Part shown: piece by piece, positions 41,425-50,902 of the stretch
How the letters are laid out: every line of letters begins with the position of its first letter
Position numbering within the stretch: the stretch's first letter is position 1
Source: Streptomyces sp. f51
Lineage (GTDB): Bacteria > Actinomycetota > Actinomycetes > Streptomycetales > Streptomycetaceae
Assembly: GCF_037940415.1 (NCBI RefSeq)
Contig: NZ_CP149798.1
Coordinates: 7,535,001-7,599,000 of the forward strand
Reading direction: 5' to 3'
Length of the DNA: 64,000 bases
Notes under the pieces: model-generated
What the model was told of the DNA's origin: nothing
What the model saw: only the letters and a program-made list of their open reading frames with translations
Databases searched by the model: none
Program-made: the position numbers and the translations under genes

Positions 41425-42564
41425 TCAGCGGGCGCCAAGACCAACCGCCAGCGTCAGTTCGAGAACCCGATGCGGCGACGCGAGATCCGGAAACAGTTCC
41501 CGCAGCTGCGTCATCCGGTACCGGACCGTCTGGGGATGGACGAACAACGCCGCCGCCACCTCGTCCCGCCTGCCCTGGTGCAGCAGCCACTCCCGCAAGG
41601 TCTCCTCCAGCCGCCGCGCGGTCGCGACGGGCAAGGTCCGCAACGGCGCGAGGGCTCGGGCACGCAGGTCCGCGAAGGCGTCCCCGTCCGCGCTCAGCAC
41701 CAGCTCGGGCAGGTGGTCCTCGGTGTCGCGAATGTCGGAGGAAAGGGATCGCGCGCGTACGGCTCGTGCGTACGAGGCGGACGCACGAATCCAGGGCCGG
41801 GCCGGGCCGACCACGGCGGTGCGGTCGGTCAGCTGCCGCAAGAGATGGGACCGGTCGGCATCGCGGACGAGCAGCACACCGGTGGCGTCCGGCAGATCGT
41901 CGAGGACGAGGGTGCTCGGGTCGAGCGCGCGGTAGGCAGGCCGGGCCTGGGCGGCGGGCAGCAGGACCGCGGTCAGTGAAACCGGAGGCTGCCACCCGGC
42001 CCGTTGGGCAGAGGCCAGCAGTACGTCCGGGCTCGCGCCGGCGAGGAGGTCACGGGCCAGGTGTTCCAGGTGTCGCTCTTGATCCCTGCCCCGGGCGGCG
42101 AGTTCGTCGGCGTGGCCCGCGGCGCTCGCGGCCGAGAGCTCGTCGATGTAGGCGAAGGTCAGCTCGGCGAACTTGGCGACCGCGGCGGCGGGCAGACCCG
42201 CGGGTACGGCACCCGCCGCCAGGCACCGCCAGGCCACGCGGGCGCCGACTCGGTAGGCGCTGAGCAGGGCGTCCATGGAGCGGCCGTCGCGGACCTCGCC
42301 GCGGCCCAGCTCATAGGCCGCGTCACCGCCGTCCCCGCCCGCCGCGTTCCCGCTCGCGAGGTCCAGATAGTGCCCCAGGGCGGTGCGGACGGCTCGCCGG
42401 ATGGTGCCGCCCATGCTGCCGGAAAGGGCGTTGGCGTAGGAGGGGACCTCGTCGATGATCGCCTGGACGACCTCGTCGGCGGTGGTCTTCAGCGCGGCCC
42501 GAAGCACGGTGACCGTTGTCTCATCCAGGGCCAGTTCGCTGGCCCTCCGGGTTACATGGCTCAC
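41425..42564 (-). CDS. PucR-family transcriptional regulator
   Basis: 379 aa. The N-terminal sensor portion contains a RsbRD/GGDEF-like helical region (LSGSMGGTIRRAVRTALGHYL, YRVGARVAWRCLAAGA, FAELTFAYIDELS). The C-terminal HTH_30 reads LEETLREWLLHQGRRDEVAAALFVHPQTVRYRMTQLRELF. It is divergent from the reductase/desaturase pair (86-bp gap) and probably controls it, as in other actinobacteria. Confidence 0.9.
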   Translation of the reverse strand: MSHVTRRASELALDETTVTVLRAALKTTADEVVQAIIDEVPSYANALSGSMGGTIRRAVRTALGHYLDLASGNAAGGDGGDAAYELGRGEVRDGRSMDALLSAYRVGARVAWRCLAAGAVPAGLPAAAVAKFAELTFAYIDELSAASAAGHADELAARGRDQERHLEHLARDLLAGASPDVLLASAQRAGWQPPVSLTAVLLPAAQARPAYRALDPSTLVLDDLPDATGVLLVRDADRSHLLRQLTDRTAVVGPARPWIRASASYARAVRARSLSSDIRDTEDHLPELVLSADGDAFADLRARALAPLRTLPVATARRLEETLREWLLHQGRRDEVAAALFVHPQTVRYRMTQLRELFPDLASPHRVLELTLAVGLGAR

Positions 42565-42650
42565 GTTCTATTCCCTGCGAACAATTCCGTCGATCAGATT
42601 CACGTCCTGCGGTCAGGACTTTACGCCCTGAGACGCAGCAAGCTGGGGCC

Positions 42651-43706
42651 ATGACGAGTACAGCCCTCCGCGGCAGGGCGTGGAAACTGCTGGAGATGGT
42701 CACGACGCCGTTGCTGCCGTCGGACTACCTCGACCTGGTCAGCCCGCTGCGCGCGGGCGCCGACCTCCGGGGGCGCATCGAGGCCGTGCACCCCGAGACG
42801 GGGGACGCCGCAACCATCGTGATCAGACCGGGGCGGGGCTGGCGCGGCCACACGGCCGGTCAGTACGTGCGGATCGGGGTCGACGTCGACGGAGTGCGCC
42901 TGTGGCGTGCCTACTCCATCACCTCACCGACGAACCGCGAGGACGGCCGCCTCACGATCACCGTGAAAGCGATCCCGGACGGCAAGGTCAGCAACCACCT
43001 GGTGCGCAACGCGAAACCGGGCACGCTGATCCAGCTCGACCAGGCGACCGGTGACTTCGTGCTGCCGCGGGCCAAGCCCGCCAAGGTGCTTCACCTGACG
43101 GCAGGCAGCGGCATCACGCCTGTGATGGGCATGCTGCGCGACACCGGGTTCGACGACGCCGTCATGGTCCACTGCGCGCCACGGCCCCAAGACGTGATCT
43201 TCCGCGGCGAACTGCGCGACCTGGCCGGGGACGAGAAGCTGCGGCTCACCGAGGTGCACACCGACACGGACGGGATGCTCGACATCGCCCGTCTCGGCGA
43301 ACTCGTGCCCGACTGGGCCGAGCGCGAGACCTGGGCGTGCGGGCCCGCGGGCCTGCTCGACGCCGCCGAGAAGCACTGGGCCGACCACGGCGTACCGGAG
43401 CGTCTGCACACCGAACGCTTCCGCCCCGGCATCGTCGTCACCGGCGACGGCGGCACGGTCACGTTCAGCACCACCGGCAAGACCGCCGACGCGGACGGCG
43501 CCACGCCGTTGCTGGACGTCGGCGAGGAGGCCGGCGTGCTCATGCCCTCCGGGTGCCGCATGGGCATCTGCTTCGGCTGCGTCACCCCGCTCAAGGCAGG
43601 CGCCGTCCGTGACCTGCGTACCGGCGAGATCACCGAGGCCGAGCCGGGCGTCCTCATCCAGACCTGCGTGTCCGCCGCGGCGGGCCCCTGCGACATCGAA
43701 CGGTAG
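42651..43706 (+). CDS. Ferredoxin-type reductase for the acyl desaturase
   Basis: 351 aa. The FAD domain (RIGVDVDGVRLWRAYSITS), NAD domain (LHLTAGSGITPVMGMLR, TWACGPAGLLDAAE) and C-terminal [2Fe-2S] ferredoxin domain with PSGCRMGICFGC … CVSA form a plant-type oxygenase reductase. It passes electrons from NAD(P)H to the desaturase gene that starts 8 nt later, like the Rv3230c/DesA3 pair of Mycobacterium. ATG 42651. Confidence 0.9.
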   Translation: MTSTALRGRAWKLLEMVTTPLLPSDYLDLVSPLRAGADLRGRIEAVHPETGDAATIVIRPGRGWRGHTAGQYVRIGVDVDGVRLWRAYSITSPTNREDGRLTITVKAIPDGKVSNHLVRNAKPGTLIQLDQATGDFVLPRAKPAKVLHLTAGSGITPVMGMLRDTGFDDAVMVHCAPRPQDVIFRGELRDLAGDEKLRLTEVHTDTDGMLDIARLGELVPDWAERETWACGPAGLLDAAEKHWADHGVPERLHTERFRPGIVVTGDGGTVTFSTTGKTADADGATPLLDVGEEAGVLMPSGCRMGICFGCVTPLKAGAVRDLRTGEITEAEPGVLIQTCVSAAAGPCDIER

Positions 43707-43713
43707 GAGCACC

Positions 43714-44832
43714 TTGACCGCCATCGACCCCACCGCCCACCTGTCCGCGGAGCAGATCGAGGAGCTCGGCCGCGAGCTGGACGCGATCCGCGACGAGGTG
43801 ATCGCCAGCCGCGGGGAGAAGGACGCCGCCTACATCCGCAAGGTCATCTCGGCGCAGCGCAAGCTGGAGCTGGCCAGCAGGGGCGTGCTGCTGTTCTCGC
43901 TCTTCCCGCCCGCGTGGCTGCTCGGCACCGCGGGTCTGTCCGTGGCGAAGATCATGGACAACATGGAGATCGGCCACAACATCCTGCACGGCCAGTGGGA
44001 CTGGATGCGGGACCCGAAGATCCACTCCACCACCTGGGAGTGGGACCACGTCTCGCCGTCCGACCAGTGGAAGCACTCGCACAACGAGCTGCACCACACG
44101 TTCACCAACGTGATCGGCAAGGACAACGACCTCGGCTACGGCATCATGCGCGTCGACGAGGACCAGAAGTGGCACCCGTTCCACCTCGGCCAGCCGCTGT
44201 GGAACTTCCTCAACGCCTGCTTCTTCGAGTACGGCATCGCCGCGTACGACCTGGAACTCGGCAAGAACCTGCACAAGCGCCGCCGCAAGAACCCGGAGTT
44301 CCGCGAGCGGGCCAAGGCCGTGGGCCGCAAGATTCGCAAGCAGGTGCTCAAGGACTACGTGATCCACCCGCTGCTGTCGGGCCCGTCGTTCCTCCCCACG
44401 CTCGCCGCCACCTTCACCGCGAACCTGGTCCGCAACATCTGGTCCCACTCGGTGATCATGTGCGGGCACTTCCCCGAGGGCGTGCAGGTCTTCGAGCGCC
44501 GGTCGATCAGGGGCGAGACGCGCGGCCAGTGGTACCTGCGCCAGATGATGGGCTCGGCGAACATCAGCGGCAGCAAGGCCATGCACTTCATGACCGGCAA
44601 TCTGTCGCACCAGATCGAGCACCACCTGTTCCCGGACCTGCCGAGCAACCGGTACGCCGAGGTCGCCGTGAAGGTGCGCGCGCTCTTCGAGAAGTACGAG
44701 CTGGAGTACGTCACCGGGCCGCTGCCCAAGCAGGTGTTCTCCGCGTGGCACAAGGTCGTCCGGCTCTCGCTGCCGAACAAGAAGCCCAAGGTCAAGGCGC
44801 CGGACCGCGAGCGGGAGCTCGTGGCGGCCTGA
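43714..44832 (+). CDS. Membrane fatty acid (acyl-CoA) desaturase
   Basis: 372 aa. The three His boxes of the di-iron centre are present: GHNILH (near 83), HSHNELHHTF (near 115), HQIEHHLFP (near 300). Membrane helices near residues 52-75 and 220-250. TTG 43714 is the start, with TAGGAG in front. It introduces a double bond into acyl chains using the upstream reductase, so it adjusts membrane lipid fluidity. Confidence 0.9.
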   Translation: MTAIDPTAHLSAEQIEELGRELDAIRDEVIASRGEKDAAYIRKVISAQRKLELASRGVLLFSLFPPAWLLGTAGLSVAKIMDNMEIGHNILHGQWDWMRDPKIHSTTWEWDHVSPSDQWKHSHNELHHTFTNVIGKDNDLGYGIMRVDEDQKWHPFHLGQPLWNFLNACFFEYGIAAYDLELGKNLHKRRRKNPEFRERAKAVGRKIRKQVLKDYVIHPLLSGPSFLPTLAATFTANLVRNIWSHSVIMCGHFPEGVQVFERRSIRGETRGQWYLRQMMGSANISGSKAMHFMTGNLSHQIEHHLFPDLPSNRYAEVAVKVRALFEKYELEYVTGPLPKQVFSAWHKVVRLSLPNKKPKVKAPDRERELVAA

Positions 44833-44924
44833 TCCCCACGAGGGTGGCCGGAAGCGTTCCGGCGAAACGGCCGTGCCCGGCGGGCACGGCACGCAGACGG
44901 TCGAGGACGGGGCGGTCCCCCGGA

Positions 44925-44959
44925 GAGGGCCCAGGCGGCTGCGGCGCGCCTGGGCCCTC
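44925..44959 (+). terminator. Terminator after desaturase
   Basis: A 13-bp perfect stem GAGGGCCCAGGCG and its complement (44925-44937, 44947-44959). A smaller hairpin GTGCCC-GGC-GGGCAC lies just before at 44872-44886. Confidence 0.7.
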
Positions 44960-45454
44960 GTCCTCGCCGCGGTTCAAGTCCTGTTGCCGGTGCTCCTGGT
45001 GGTGCCGTTGACGGCCCTGTCCGCTGCTCCTGAGCAGGTACTGCCTCCGTCCGGGACTTCCTTTCTCACTCTCGAGCCCGGCCGAAGAGCCACTCCTGGA
45101 GCTGTGCCAGGCCATGGCCGCACAGCGAAGTGAGACCGCGGCCTCCTTTCCAGCTAGAGCCGAGACCCACAGGGGCCGTGCTCGCGGACGGCCAACAGCC
45201 GACGGGTGCCGGTGCTGCGAGATCCCCGGAAGGAGACGGCTGACCCGGGGCACGTGCCAAAGCCCTGCCGAGGCCGGTCGGAACACGTTGGTCTGCGGGG
45301 CCGACGGAACCGGGTAACGTCGTTGTCATGTTCTTCCAGGCGCCGATGTACGAGTGAGAGCGTGATGGGCCCCTGCTGACGTCTTTCGACGTCGCCCGCT
45401 CGTCCCTCCACCGATGAATCCGTAGATCACTTCACATCATTACCGGGAGAACCC
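44960..45454. other. Intergenic stretch, nothing recognised
   Basis: No gene with ribosome-binding site or domain is supported on either strand. Confidence 0.35.
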
Positions 45455-45670
45455 GTGACCGTGAGCAAGAACATCAACAACCCCGTGGGCATGGGCGGCG
45501 GCCAGCGCAAGAGGCTGTCCCGCGCCGAACGCCAGAACCACGGCCCGCACCGCAACCTCGACCGCCAGAGCGCGGCCGACCTGAAGGCGGAGCTCGTGCG
45601 CAAGATGCGCGAGAAGGTGGGCGCGGCGGAGGATGCCGGGCAGGCGGGCGACGACACGGCGCAGAGCTGA
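45455..45670 (+). CDS. DUF6243 small protein
   Basis: 71 aa, highly basic at the N-terminus: MTVSKNINNPVGMGGGQRKR LSRAERQNHGPHRN, then a helix AADLKAELVRKMREK. Matches the small Streptomyces DUF6243 family of unknown role. GGGAG lies upstream of the GTG/ATG region. The start could be a GTG 6 nt later (VSKNI). Confidence 0.75.
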   Translation: MTVSKNINNPVGMGGGQRKRLSRAERQNHGPHRNLDRQSAADLKAELVRKMREKVGAAEDAGQAGDDTAQS

Positions 45671-45815
45671 CGTACCGCCGCCGCAGGGCGACCACAGGCC
45701 GGGCCCGGACCGCACGCTGCGGTCCGGGCCCCGTCGTCGTAGAAGTGAATGTGGCCCTGGACCGGGCGGGGCTAGGGTGGCGGCGCACGACCCCGCGATC
45801 GGTCTGGAGCAGTGC

Positions 45816-46016
45816 ATGTCGTCGCTGGGTGCATTGCGAGCTCTGCTGGGTGAGCCCGCCCGCCGGCAGCGGAACCCGGACGACTGGACCGAAGTCGAGC
45901 AGTACCACGGCGTCGAACCGGAAGAAGCCTTGGAGCTCTTGGCACCGGAGGATCTTGAGGACCTGGTCGCAGCCGGTGAGATCGGCCCGGTTCAGCCGAG
46001 CTTCAAGCCGCTCTGA
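45816..46016 (+). CDS. Short SMI1/KNR4-like N-terminal protein, probably truncated
   Basis: 66 aa. MSSLGALRALLGEPARRQRN and DDWTEVEQYHGVEPEEALELL resemble the start of SMI1/KNR4 immunity-type proteins, but the expected core is absent; the frame ends with an acidic LLAPEDLEDLV tail. It may be a truncated gene or a genuine short protein. Confidence 0.4.
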   Translation: MSSLGALRALLGEPARRQRNPDDWTEVEQYHGVEPEEALELLAPEDLEDLVAAGEIGPVQPSFKPL

Positions 46017-46236
46017 GGGCTGGGCCGGGCGGTGAAGAGCGCCGAGCGTGCCGCCAGGATTCTGACGACCGCCTGACGATGGGCGTGCGGACGAGGGACC
46101 GCGTCCATGCCCCTTGCGTGGCCCTGGAGAACGAAGGGGGGAGACCCGTGTTCGGGCCGAACGTCCGGCACCGCCCGGGCGTCACAGGTCTGGCGTCGGA
46201 TTCGGCTCCACTCCACGTTTTTCTTTTGGGGGCATC

Positions 46237-47109
46237 ATGCGGTCCGTCAAACTGCTCGTCACCCTCGGCCTGATCGCCGCCGCGGCGGTCGGATGCGGCG
46301 ACCAGGGCGCAGCCTCCGGTGGTCATACCGGCGACCACAGCCCCCGCGACCGGGCGCGCCGTGTGGCTGCCGCCTGGGAGGGCTCGGAGGCGGCGCGCGC
46401 GTGGCGGGACGGCTACTACCCGCTCGGCGCCGCCGTTCAGCTTCCCGAGGGGGCTTTTCACAACGACGCCGACAAGCGCGCGTACACCACCCAGAACTTC
46501 GAACTGCGCGCCTCGCTTCCCGGCGCACCGGTGAAGCGGGGGAAGGTCCGGTGGGGCGACGGCGACTCGCTCACCGTCCCCCTGACCTCGGCACGGGCGG
46601 CCTACGACAAGCTCGGCCGCGGCCGGAACTCCGGTCCGGCCCTTACCGTGACCGGCGTCCGACTCGGTGACATGACGATGGCGACGAGTCGGGGAGCTGC
46701 GACGGTGCCTGCCTGGCTCTTCACCATCAAGGGCTACGACACCCCGCTCAAGCGCGTCGCGGTCACGCCCTCGGAGACCCCCCGCTCTCCGATCGGGGCC
46801 GTACGGGAGCAGACGGCCGAACTGGGACCGCTCGCCGGGCTGGAGGCCATCGGAGGGGACGGCAGGACGCTCACCCTGCGTGCCGAGCACGGGGCGTGCG
46901 ACGACGGCCCGGCCGTCGACGTGCTCGAGGCCGGGAGCATGGTGGTGTTCTCGGCCTCGGTCCGGGGCACCTCCGACGGGCCGTGCACCTCCGAACTGCG
47001 CGTCGAGAAGGTGAAGGTGAAGCTGCGTCGACCCGTGGGCGACCGCATCCTGCTCGACGCGTTCACGGGCAGGCCCGTTGCCTACGGGCGGTCGGGCTCC
47101 GACTCGTGA
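46237..47109 (+). CDS. Putative lipoprotein
   Basis: 290 aa. The signal MRSVKLLVTLGLIAAAAVGC has the lipobox AVGC. The mature protein starts with a charged linker and is a beta-rich domain (YYPLGAAVQLPEGAF, WLFTIKGYDTPLKRVAV, GPCTSELRVEKVKVKL). It ends RRPVGDRILLDAFTGRP-VAYGRSGSDS. A close copy of this end occurs as a fragment at 53610-53684. Family not recognised. Confidence 0.8.
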   Translation: MRSVKLLVTLGLIAAAAVGCGDQGAASGGHTGDHSPRDRARRVAAAWEGSEAARAWRDGYYPLGAAVQLPEGAFHNDADKRAYTTQNFELRASLPGAPVKRGKVRWGDGDSLTVPLTSARAAYDKLGRGRNSGPALTVTGVRLGDMTMATSRGAATVPAWLFTIKGYDTPLKRVAVTPSETPRSPIGAVREQTAELGPLAGLEAIGGDGRTLTLRAEHGACDDGPAVDVLEAGSMVVFSASVRGTSDGPCTSELRVEKVKVKLRRPVGDRILLDAFTGRPVAYGRSGSDS

Positions 47110-47406
47110 AGGCGCGGCCCGTGGCCGAGCGCGATGGTCATCACAAAGGGGGCGGCGGCGCGCACTGAGGGTCGGTCGCCCAACGACCGGCCGGCGCGCC
47201 GGCCAGACCCTGGCGACCGTCCCGCCTCGTTCGCATCAGGCCCCGGCTGCTCTCCGATGCGGGCGGCCCGCGCCGACGCGTGCCGTGGGTTGGGCCGGCC
47301 GGCGGGGGTAGCCTTCCCGTCCGTTCGAAGATCGTCGGAGCTCCCCGTGCTTCGTGTACCCCCGCCTGAGGGCCGGCATCGTAGGCCCGAGCCGACGCCC
47401 TGACAT

Positions 47407-47536
47407 CAGCGGCCGACACCAACAAGCGATAGCAACGACGGCCAGCACCAGACCTGAGTGAACCTTCGACCGAAGCACCGAGTTGGTCGACTCGCGTCGA
47501 CAGCTTCGCGTGACGGACCGGATGAATATGAGAGCC
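47407..47536 (+). repeat. Dispersed repeat, copy A
   Basis: Begins CAGCGGCCGACACCAACAAG, then is variable, and ends with a TCGACAGC … GATGAATATGAGAGCC block. Related to copies at 50668-50810 and 52737-52870. Confidence 0.55.
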
Positions 47537-47699
47537 GGGCTTTCAACGCTGCGGCCGGCACGGGTGCTGTTCCAGTCCGTAGACGCCGCCCTGTGGCTTG
47601 GCTCAGTCATATGAGACTCCGGCACGAAGCCGCTCACGCCCGGGTGGGTACACTCCCGTCCGCTTGGGTCACCTGGCCCTCACCATGGGGGATCGACAC

Positions 47700-47963
47700 A
47701 TGTACTCGACCATCAGCGCGTTGGTTCGCGGGGCGAAGCGTCTTTTCGGACCGGTGTGGGGGATCAGGATCGTCAACCTGGTGCTCTTCATCTATTTCAG
47801 CGTGGGGACGATCACCGACGAAGGCGGGAAACGTGTCTTCGCGATCGCTGGGGCTGTCTTCGTCCTGATCGAGACGGGACTGATCGAGTGGGAGCGTATG
47901 CATCCGCGGCCGAAGAATCGGCGACGAAAGGTCTTGGGCCCGTCCGAGGTGGATCAGCCTTGA
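47700..47963 (+). CDS. Small membrane protein
   Basis: 87 aa. ATG 47700 follows GGGGGAT. Two hydrophobic stretches (IRIVNLVLFIYFSVGTI and VFAIAGAVFVLIETGLI) and a basic tail PRPKNRRRKV. No family recognised. Confidence 0.6.
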   Translation: MYSTISALVRGAKRLFGPVWGIRIVNLVLFIYFSVGTITDEGGKRVFAIAGAVFVLIETGLIEWERMHPRPKNRRRKVLGPSEVDQP

Positions 47964-48173
47964 CGGTTGTTGCCCAGCCGATCAGCGCGGGCCAGAAGCC
48001 CTACCTCACTCTGAAGCACCCCTCGCGTCAACTGATCCCAGGGCCGCCTGAACTGGACATTCGGCCGACGGGCATGCGTGGGCCGAGGTAGTCCAAGCCG
48101 CACCTCTGTGCGAATCTTTGGGCAGGTCGGTGTACCGCTTGACCTCAGTCTCGGAGCCGGGAGGGCACCACCG

Positions 48174-48530
48174 ATGATGGATTCCGATCAGACTCCAGGC
48201 AGGCCACCCGGCTCATACGCGGGCCCACAGTGGCATGCTGGGTCCGGCCCCTACCTCTCGCCCGGTGGACCAGTGCGCCCACCGGAAGTATGGAACAGTG
48301 CCGCCATCGCCGCGTTGCTCCTCTCGCTGCTGTCGTTGCTGTTGCTTCTCGGCCTCGGCGTCCTGGGGCTGCTCGTGTCGTTGCTCGTCTTCACGCCGCT
48401 GGCGCTCGTCTTCAGCATCATCGCCGGCATCCAGGTGGCCCGACGGGGCCAGCGCGGCATGGGCCTGGCCGTCATGGGTTTCCTCCTCGTGGTGCCGGGA
48501 TGGCCGATCACCGCCTTCCTGTTGTGGTGA
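48174..48530 (+). CDS. DUF4190-like small membrane protein
   Basis: 118 aa. A Pro/Gly-rich hydrophilic N-terminus (residues 1-40) precedes two or three helices: IAALLLSLLSLLLLLGLGVL, LVFTPLALVFSIIAG and GLAVMGFLLVVPGWPI with ARRGQRG between, as in DUF4190 proteins. ATG 48174 has GGGAGG upstream. Confidence 0.7.
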   Translation: MMDSDQTPGRPPGSYAGPQWHAGSGPYLSPGGPVRPPEVWNSAAIAALLLSLLSLLLLLGLGVLGLLVSLLVFTPLALVFSIIAGIQVARRGQRGMGLAVMGFLLVVPGWPITAFLLW

Positions 48531-48812
48531 TCGCGCTCTCTGCCGAGAGGAAAACGGCGTCGTGCGCAGACCGATTGGCAGCTTCCTTCCCCCACACAAA
48601 GGCACTTGCCCCGTCGTCCGGCGCGGTCAGGGGCAGCAAGGCGTCATGGAGGTGCGTGTCGGCCAAGGGGGAGTACGGGCGTGGCCACCACGGACGATCA
48701 GTGTCTTCTCGGGTGCTACTCAACCTGAAGTCGTGATGTTCGGCTGCCACCGGCGTCTGAGACCTGGGGAAATGGGTTCGCGCCCGGTCGGCTGTCCTGC
48801 GATCGTGAGGAC

Positions 48813-49274
48813 GTGCCAGAGGACCTGAGGAGGCAGCCGGCCGCGCCGGTGACGAAGTGGTCGGCTGGGTCGCTCCGGATCACGAGCCGCACGGTCACTG
48901 TCGGCGAGATCTCGGGTCGCCTAGGAATCCCGGCCGACCAGCAGTTCGAGCGGGACAGCGCGATGAGCCCCCGCAACCCGACCAGTGCTCGACGCGAGAC
49001 CAGTGTCTGGCTCAGGCGAAGCGGACTTCCTGATGACTCCGACCTCACGGACCATGTGCGGGTGCTGCTCGCGCTGGTCGACGGGCATCGCGAGGAGTTG
49101 GCGAGCCTGTCGGCCGACTGCGATCTGGAGCTGTGCCTGGGCTTCGGCAGCGAGAATGGTCAGGGAGACTGTGTCCTGCCCGCTCCTCTGCTCTCCGAGG
49201 TCGGTGCGTTCGGGCTGGATGTCGTGCTCGACCTCTATCCGCCCGAACCGACCATGACCGACGCGTCCGCATGA
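48813..49274 (+). CDS. DUF4279 protein, immunity-type
   Basis: 153 aa. The pattern SLRITSRTVTVGEISGRLGI, SVWLRRSGLPDD, DHVRVLLALVDGHREELASL and FGLDVVLDLYPP matches DUF4279, found among small proteins next to polymorphic toxins. GTG 48813 start. It lies in a run of such small genes; no toxin is present here. Confidence 0.7.
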   Translation: MPEDLRRQPAAPVTKWSAGSLRITSRTVTVGEISGRLGIPADQQFERDSAMSPRNPTSARRETSVWLRRSGLPDDSDLTDHVRVLLALVDGHREELASLSADCDLELCLGFGSENGQGDCVLPAPLLSEVGAFGLDVVLDLYPPEPTMTDASA

Positions 49275-49383
49275 AGGATAGGCGGGCCATCTCGGGCGCT
49301 CGGGCGAGCCATCGACCCCCACGATCACGTTTTCGTGCACCGTGCTCCGAGGGGTTCGCCGCGCCTCGAAACCGGGCACGTCA

Positions 49384-50079
49384 CTAGCTGGTCCACGGCA
49401 GGCGAACGGCTTCGATCTCTACGTCCGCGAGCAACGCCTCTACGAGCGGTCGGGGACCGCACACCTTGGTGGCCCAGAGGTCGTAGTCCGTGCAGACCAC
49501 CCAGGAGCGATCTGCTGCCCACAGGTTGGACGGGGTGTACAGGATGTCCGGATGGTCGAAGAGCGCGTGAGCGTCGCCCAGGCGGCCGGAGTGGACCTGC
49601 TTCTTCTCGAAATCCCGCGCGATGATCGGGTTGTAGGAGGCCAGGCAGGCGGTGTTCGCCCCCTGAAGGCTGTGAGCGGTGAGAAACCGGATCAGCTGGT
49701 CCCATGTCGGCCTGTCGAGGCTGCCTTCGGTCGGCCATTCGACGGAGCCGGACACGATGCCCGGCTCGTTCGCGGAGGGGAAGCAACGAAAGCAGGGATA
49801 CAGGCCTTCCGGCACGACCGCATCACCAATACGGGCAGCCAGTTCAGCCCAACGCAGCCGTTCCCAACCAGGGCCGGGGTGCTCGTCGCGGCTCTGACTG
49901 TGGTTGACCGAATCGTCGGCGGTCGCCCCCCGCTCGTACATGCCGCCGAGCACCCAGGCGGCGTCGGGTAGCCCCGGTGCCTCGTAGCCTGTGAGGCCGT
50001 CGTCCTGAGCGAGTTCCGCGAGCCAGTCAGTCTCCGAGGCGAACGCGGGAGCCCACAGGGCAAGGAAGTCGTCGGGCAT
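49384..50079 (-). CDS. Hypothetical protein
   Basis: 231 aa, soluble. Aromatic- and Asp-rich; MPDDFLALWAPAFASETDWL, CFRCFPSANEPGIVSGSVEWP and DRSWVVCTDYDLWATKV are the clearest blocks, suggesting a compact domain. It occurs among SMI1/DUF4279-like genes. No family recognised. ATG 50079. Confidence 0.65.
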   Translation of the reverse strand: MPDDFLALWAPAFASETDWLAELAQDDGLTGYEAPGLPDAAWVLGGMYERGATADDSVNHSQSRDEHPGPGWERLRWAELAARIGDAVVPEGLYPCFRCFPSANEPGIVSGSVEWPTEGSLDRPTWDQLIRFLTAHSLQGANTACLASYNPIIARDFEKKQVHSGRLGDAHALFDHPDILYTPSNLWAADRSWVVCTDYDLWATKVCGPRPLVEALLADVEIEAVRLPWTS

Positions 50080-50246
50080 CCCGCCAGGCTACGGCCCCTC
50101 AAGGAGACCAATCCGACCCGGTGGGGCTCCCCGGCCAGGGATGGCAGCTGGGGTGAGCGGCGGGCAGCGGCGAGGCCTTGGCGTATATGTTCGAGGAACT
50201 CCGGGCGCCAGCCCCGAGATCGGCCTGAGAGTGTGGAGATCGTAGA

Positions 50247-50603
50247 TTGAGCTACCCCTATGAACTGGGCGGAGAGACGCTGTGGGACGCGGGCTACTAC
50301 AGCGGAAAGCTGTACGCCTCCCTTGCGCGGGGCGCCGCGGAGTTCGTGGAGCTGCCGACTGGCCTGACGCCAACGCCTCAGGGGAGCTGTGACATAGAAC
50401 TGTCGACTTTCCGTGCCTTCGTGCAGGGTCTCTACGCGCAGTACTCCTCGACCTCGAATCCGGTGATGCACGGTCTGGCGCGCGGCCTGCTGGTCACCTC
50501 GCTCGTCCTCCTCGAACGCGCGGGCGCTCCGATCACGTTGAAGCCCGAGCACGAGGAAGCCCTGACGGAGGAGAGGACCGCGTTCGCACGTTCCATGGGA
50601 TAG
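50247..50603 (+). CDS. DUF6086 family protein
   Basis: 118 aa from TTG 50247. MSYPYELGGETLWDAGYYSG, AEFVELPTGLTPT, DIELSTFRAFVQGLYAQYSS and HGLARGLLVTSLVLLERAG match the DUF6086 pattern. Small, soluble, role unknown; part of the same island of small genes. Confidence 0.7.
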   Translation: MSYPYELGGETLWDAGYYSGKLYASLARGAAEFVELPTGLTPTPQGSCDIELSTFRAFVQGLYAQYSSTSNPVMHGLARGLLVTSLVLLERAGAPITLKPEHEEALTEERTAFARSMG

Positions 50604-50667
50604 GGCATGCAGCCAGAGCTGCGGTCAACGGAACGGTAGGCGAGGGCCACGTAGGTTAGGGCCGCGT

Positions 50668-50810
50668 GTGGCGGCTGACACCAACACCTGAGACCAACAG
50701 GCTCGGACAGCGGCGGTCTGTGTCGAACCGCGCAGACGCTCAGCCGAGGACCACGGCCGGTTGACCAACGTCGACGACGCCCGATGAACGACCTGACAAG
50801 GATGAGGCCA
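50668..50810 (+). repeat. Dispersed repeat, copy B
   Basis: Begins GTGGCGGCTGACACCAAC and ends CCTGACAAGGATGAGGCCA. The middle is about 10 nt longer than in copy C. It directly precedes the IS630 element. Confidence 0.55.
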
Positions 50811-50902
50811 CAGGCTCAAACTCCTTGGACGGGGAGCGTACGGCTACCACCACCAGTCGCCACCGTCCGCGAGCGAGCGGTGCAAGTACTGACTTCGGCG
50901 CA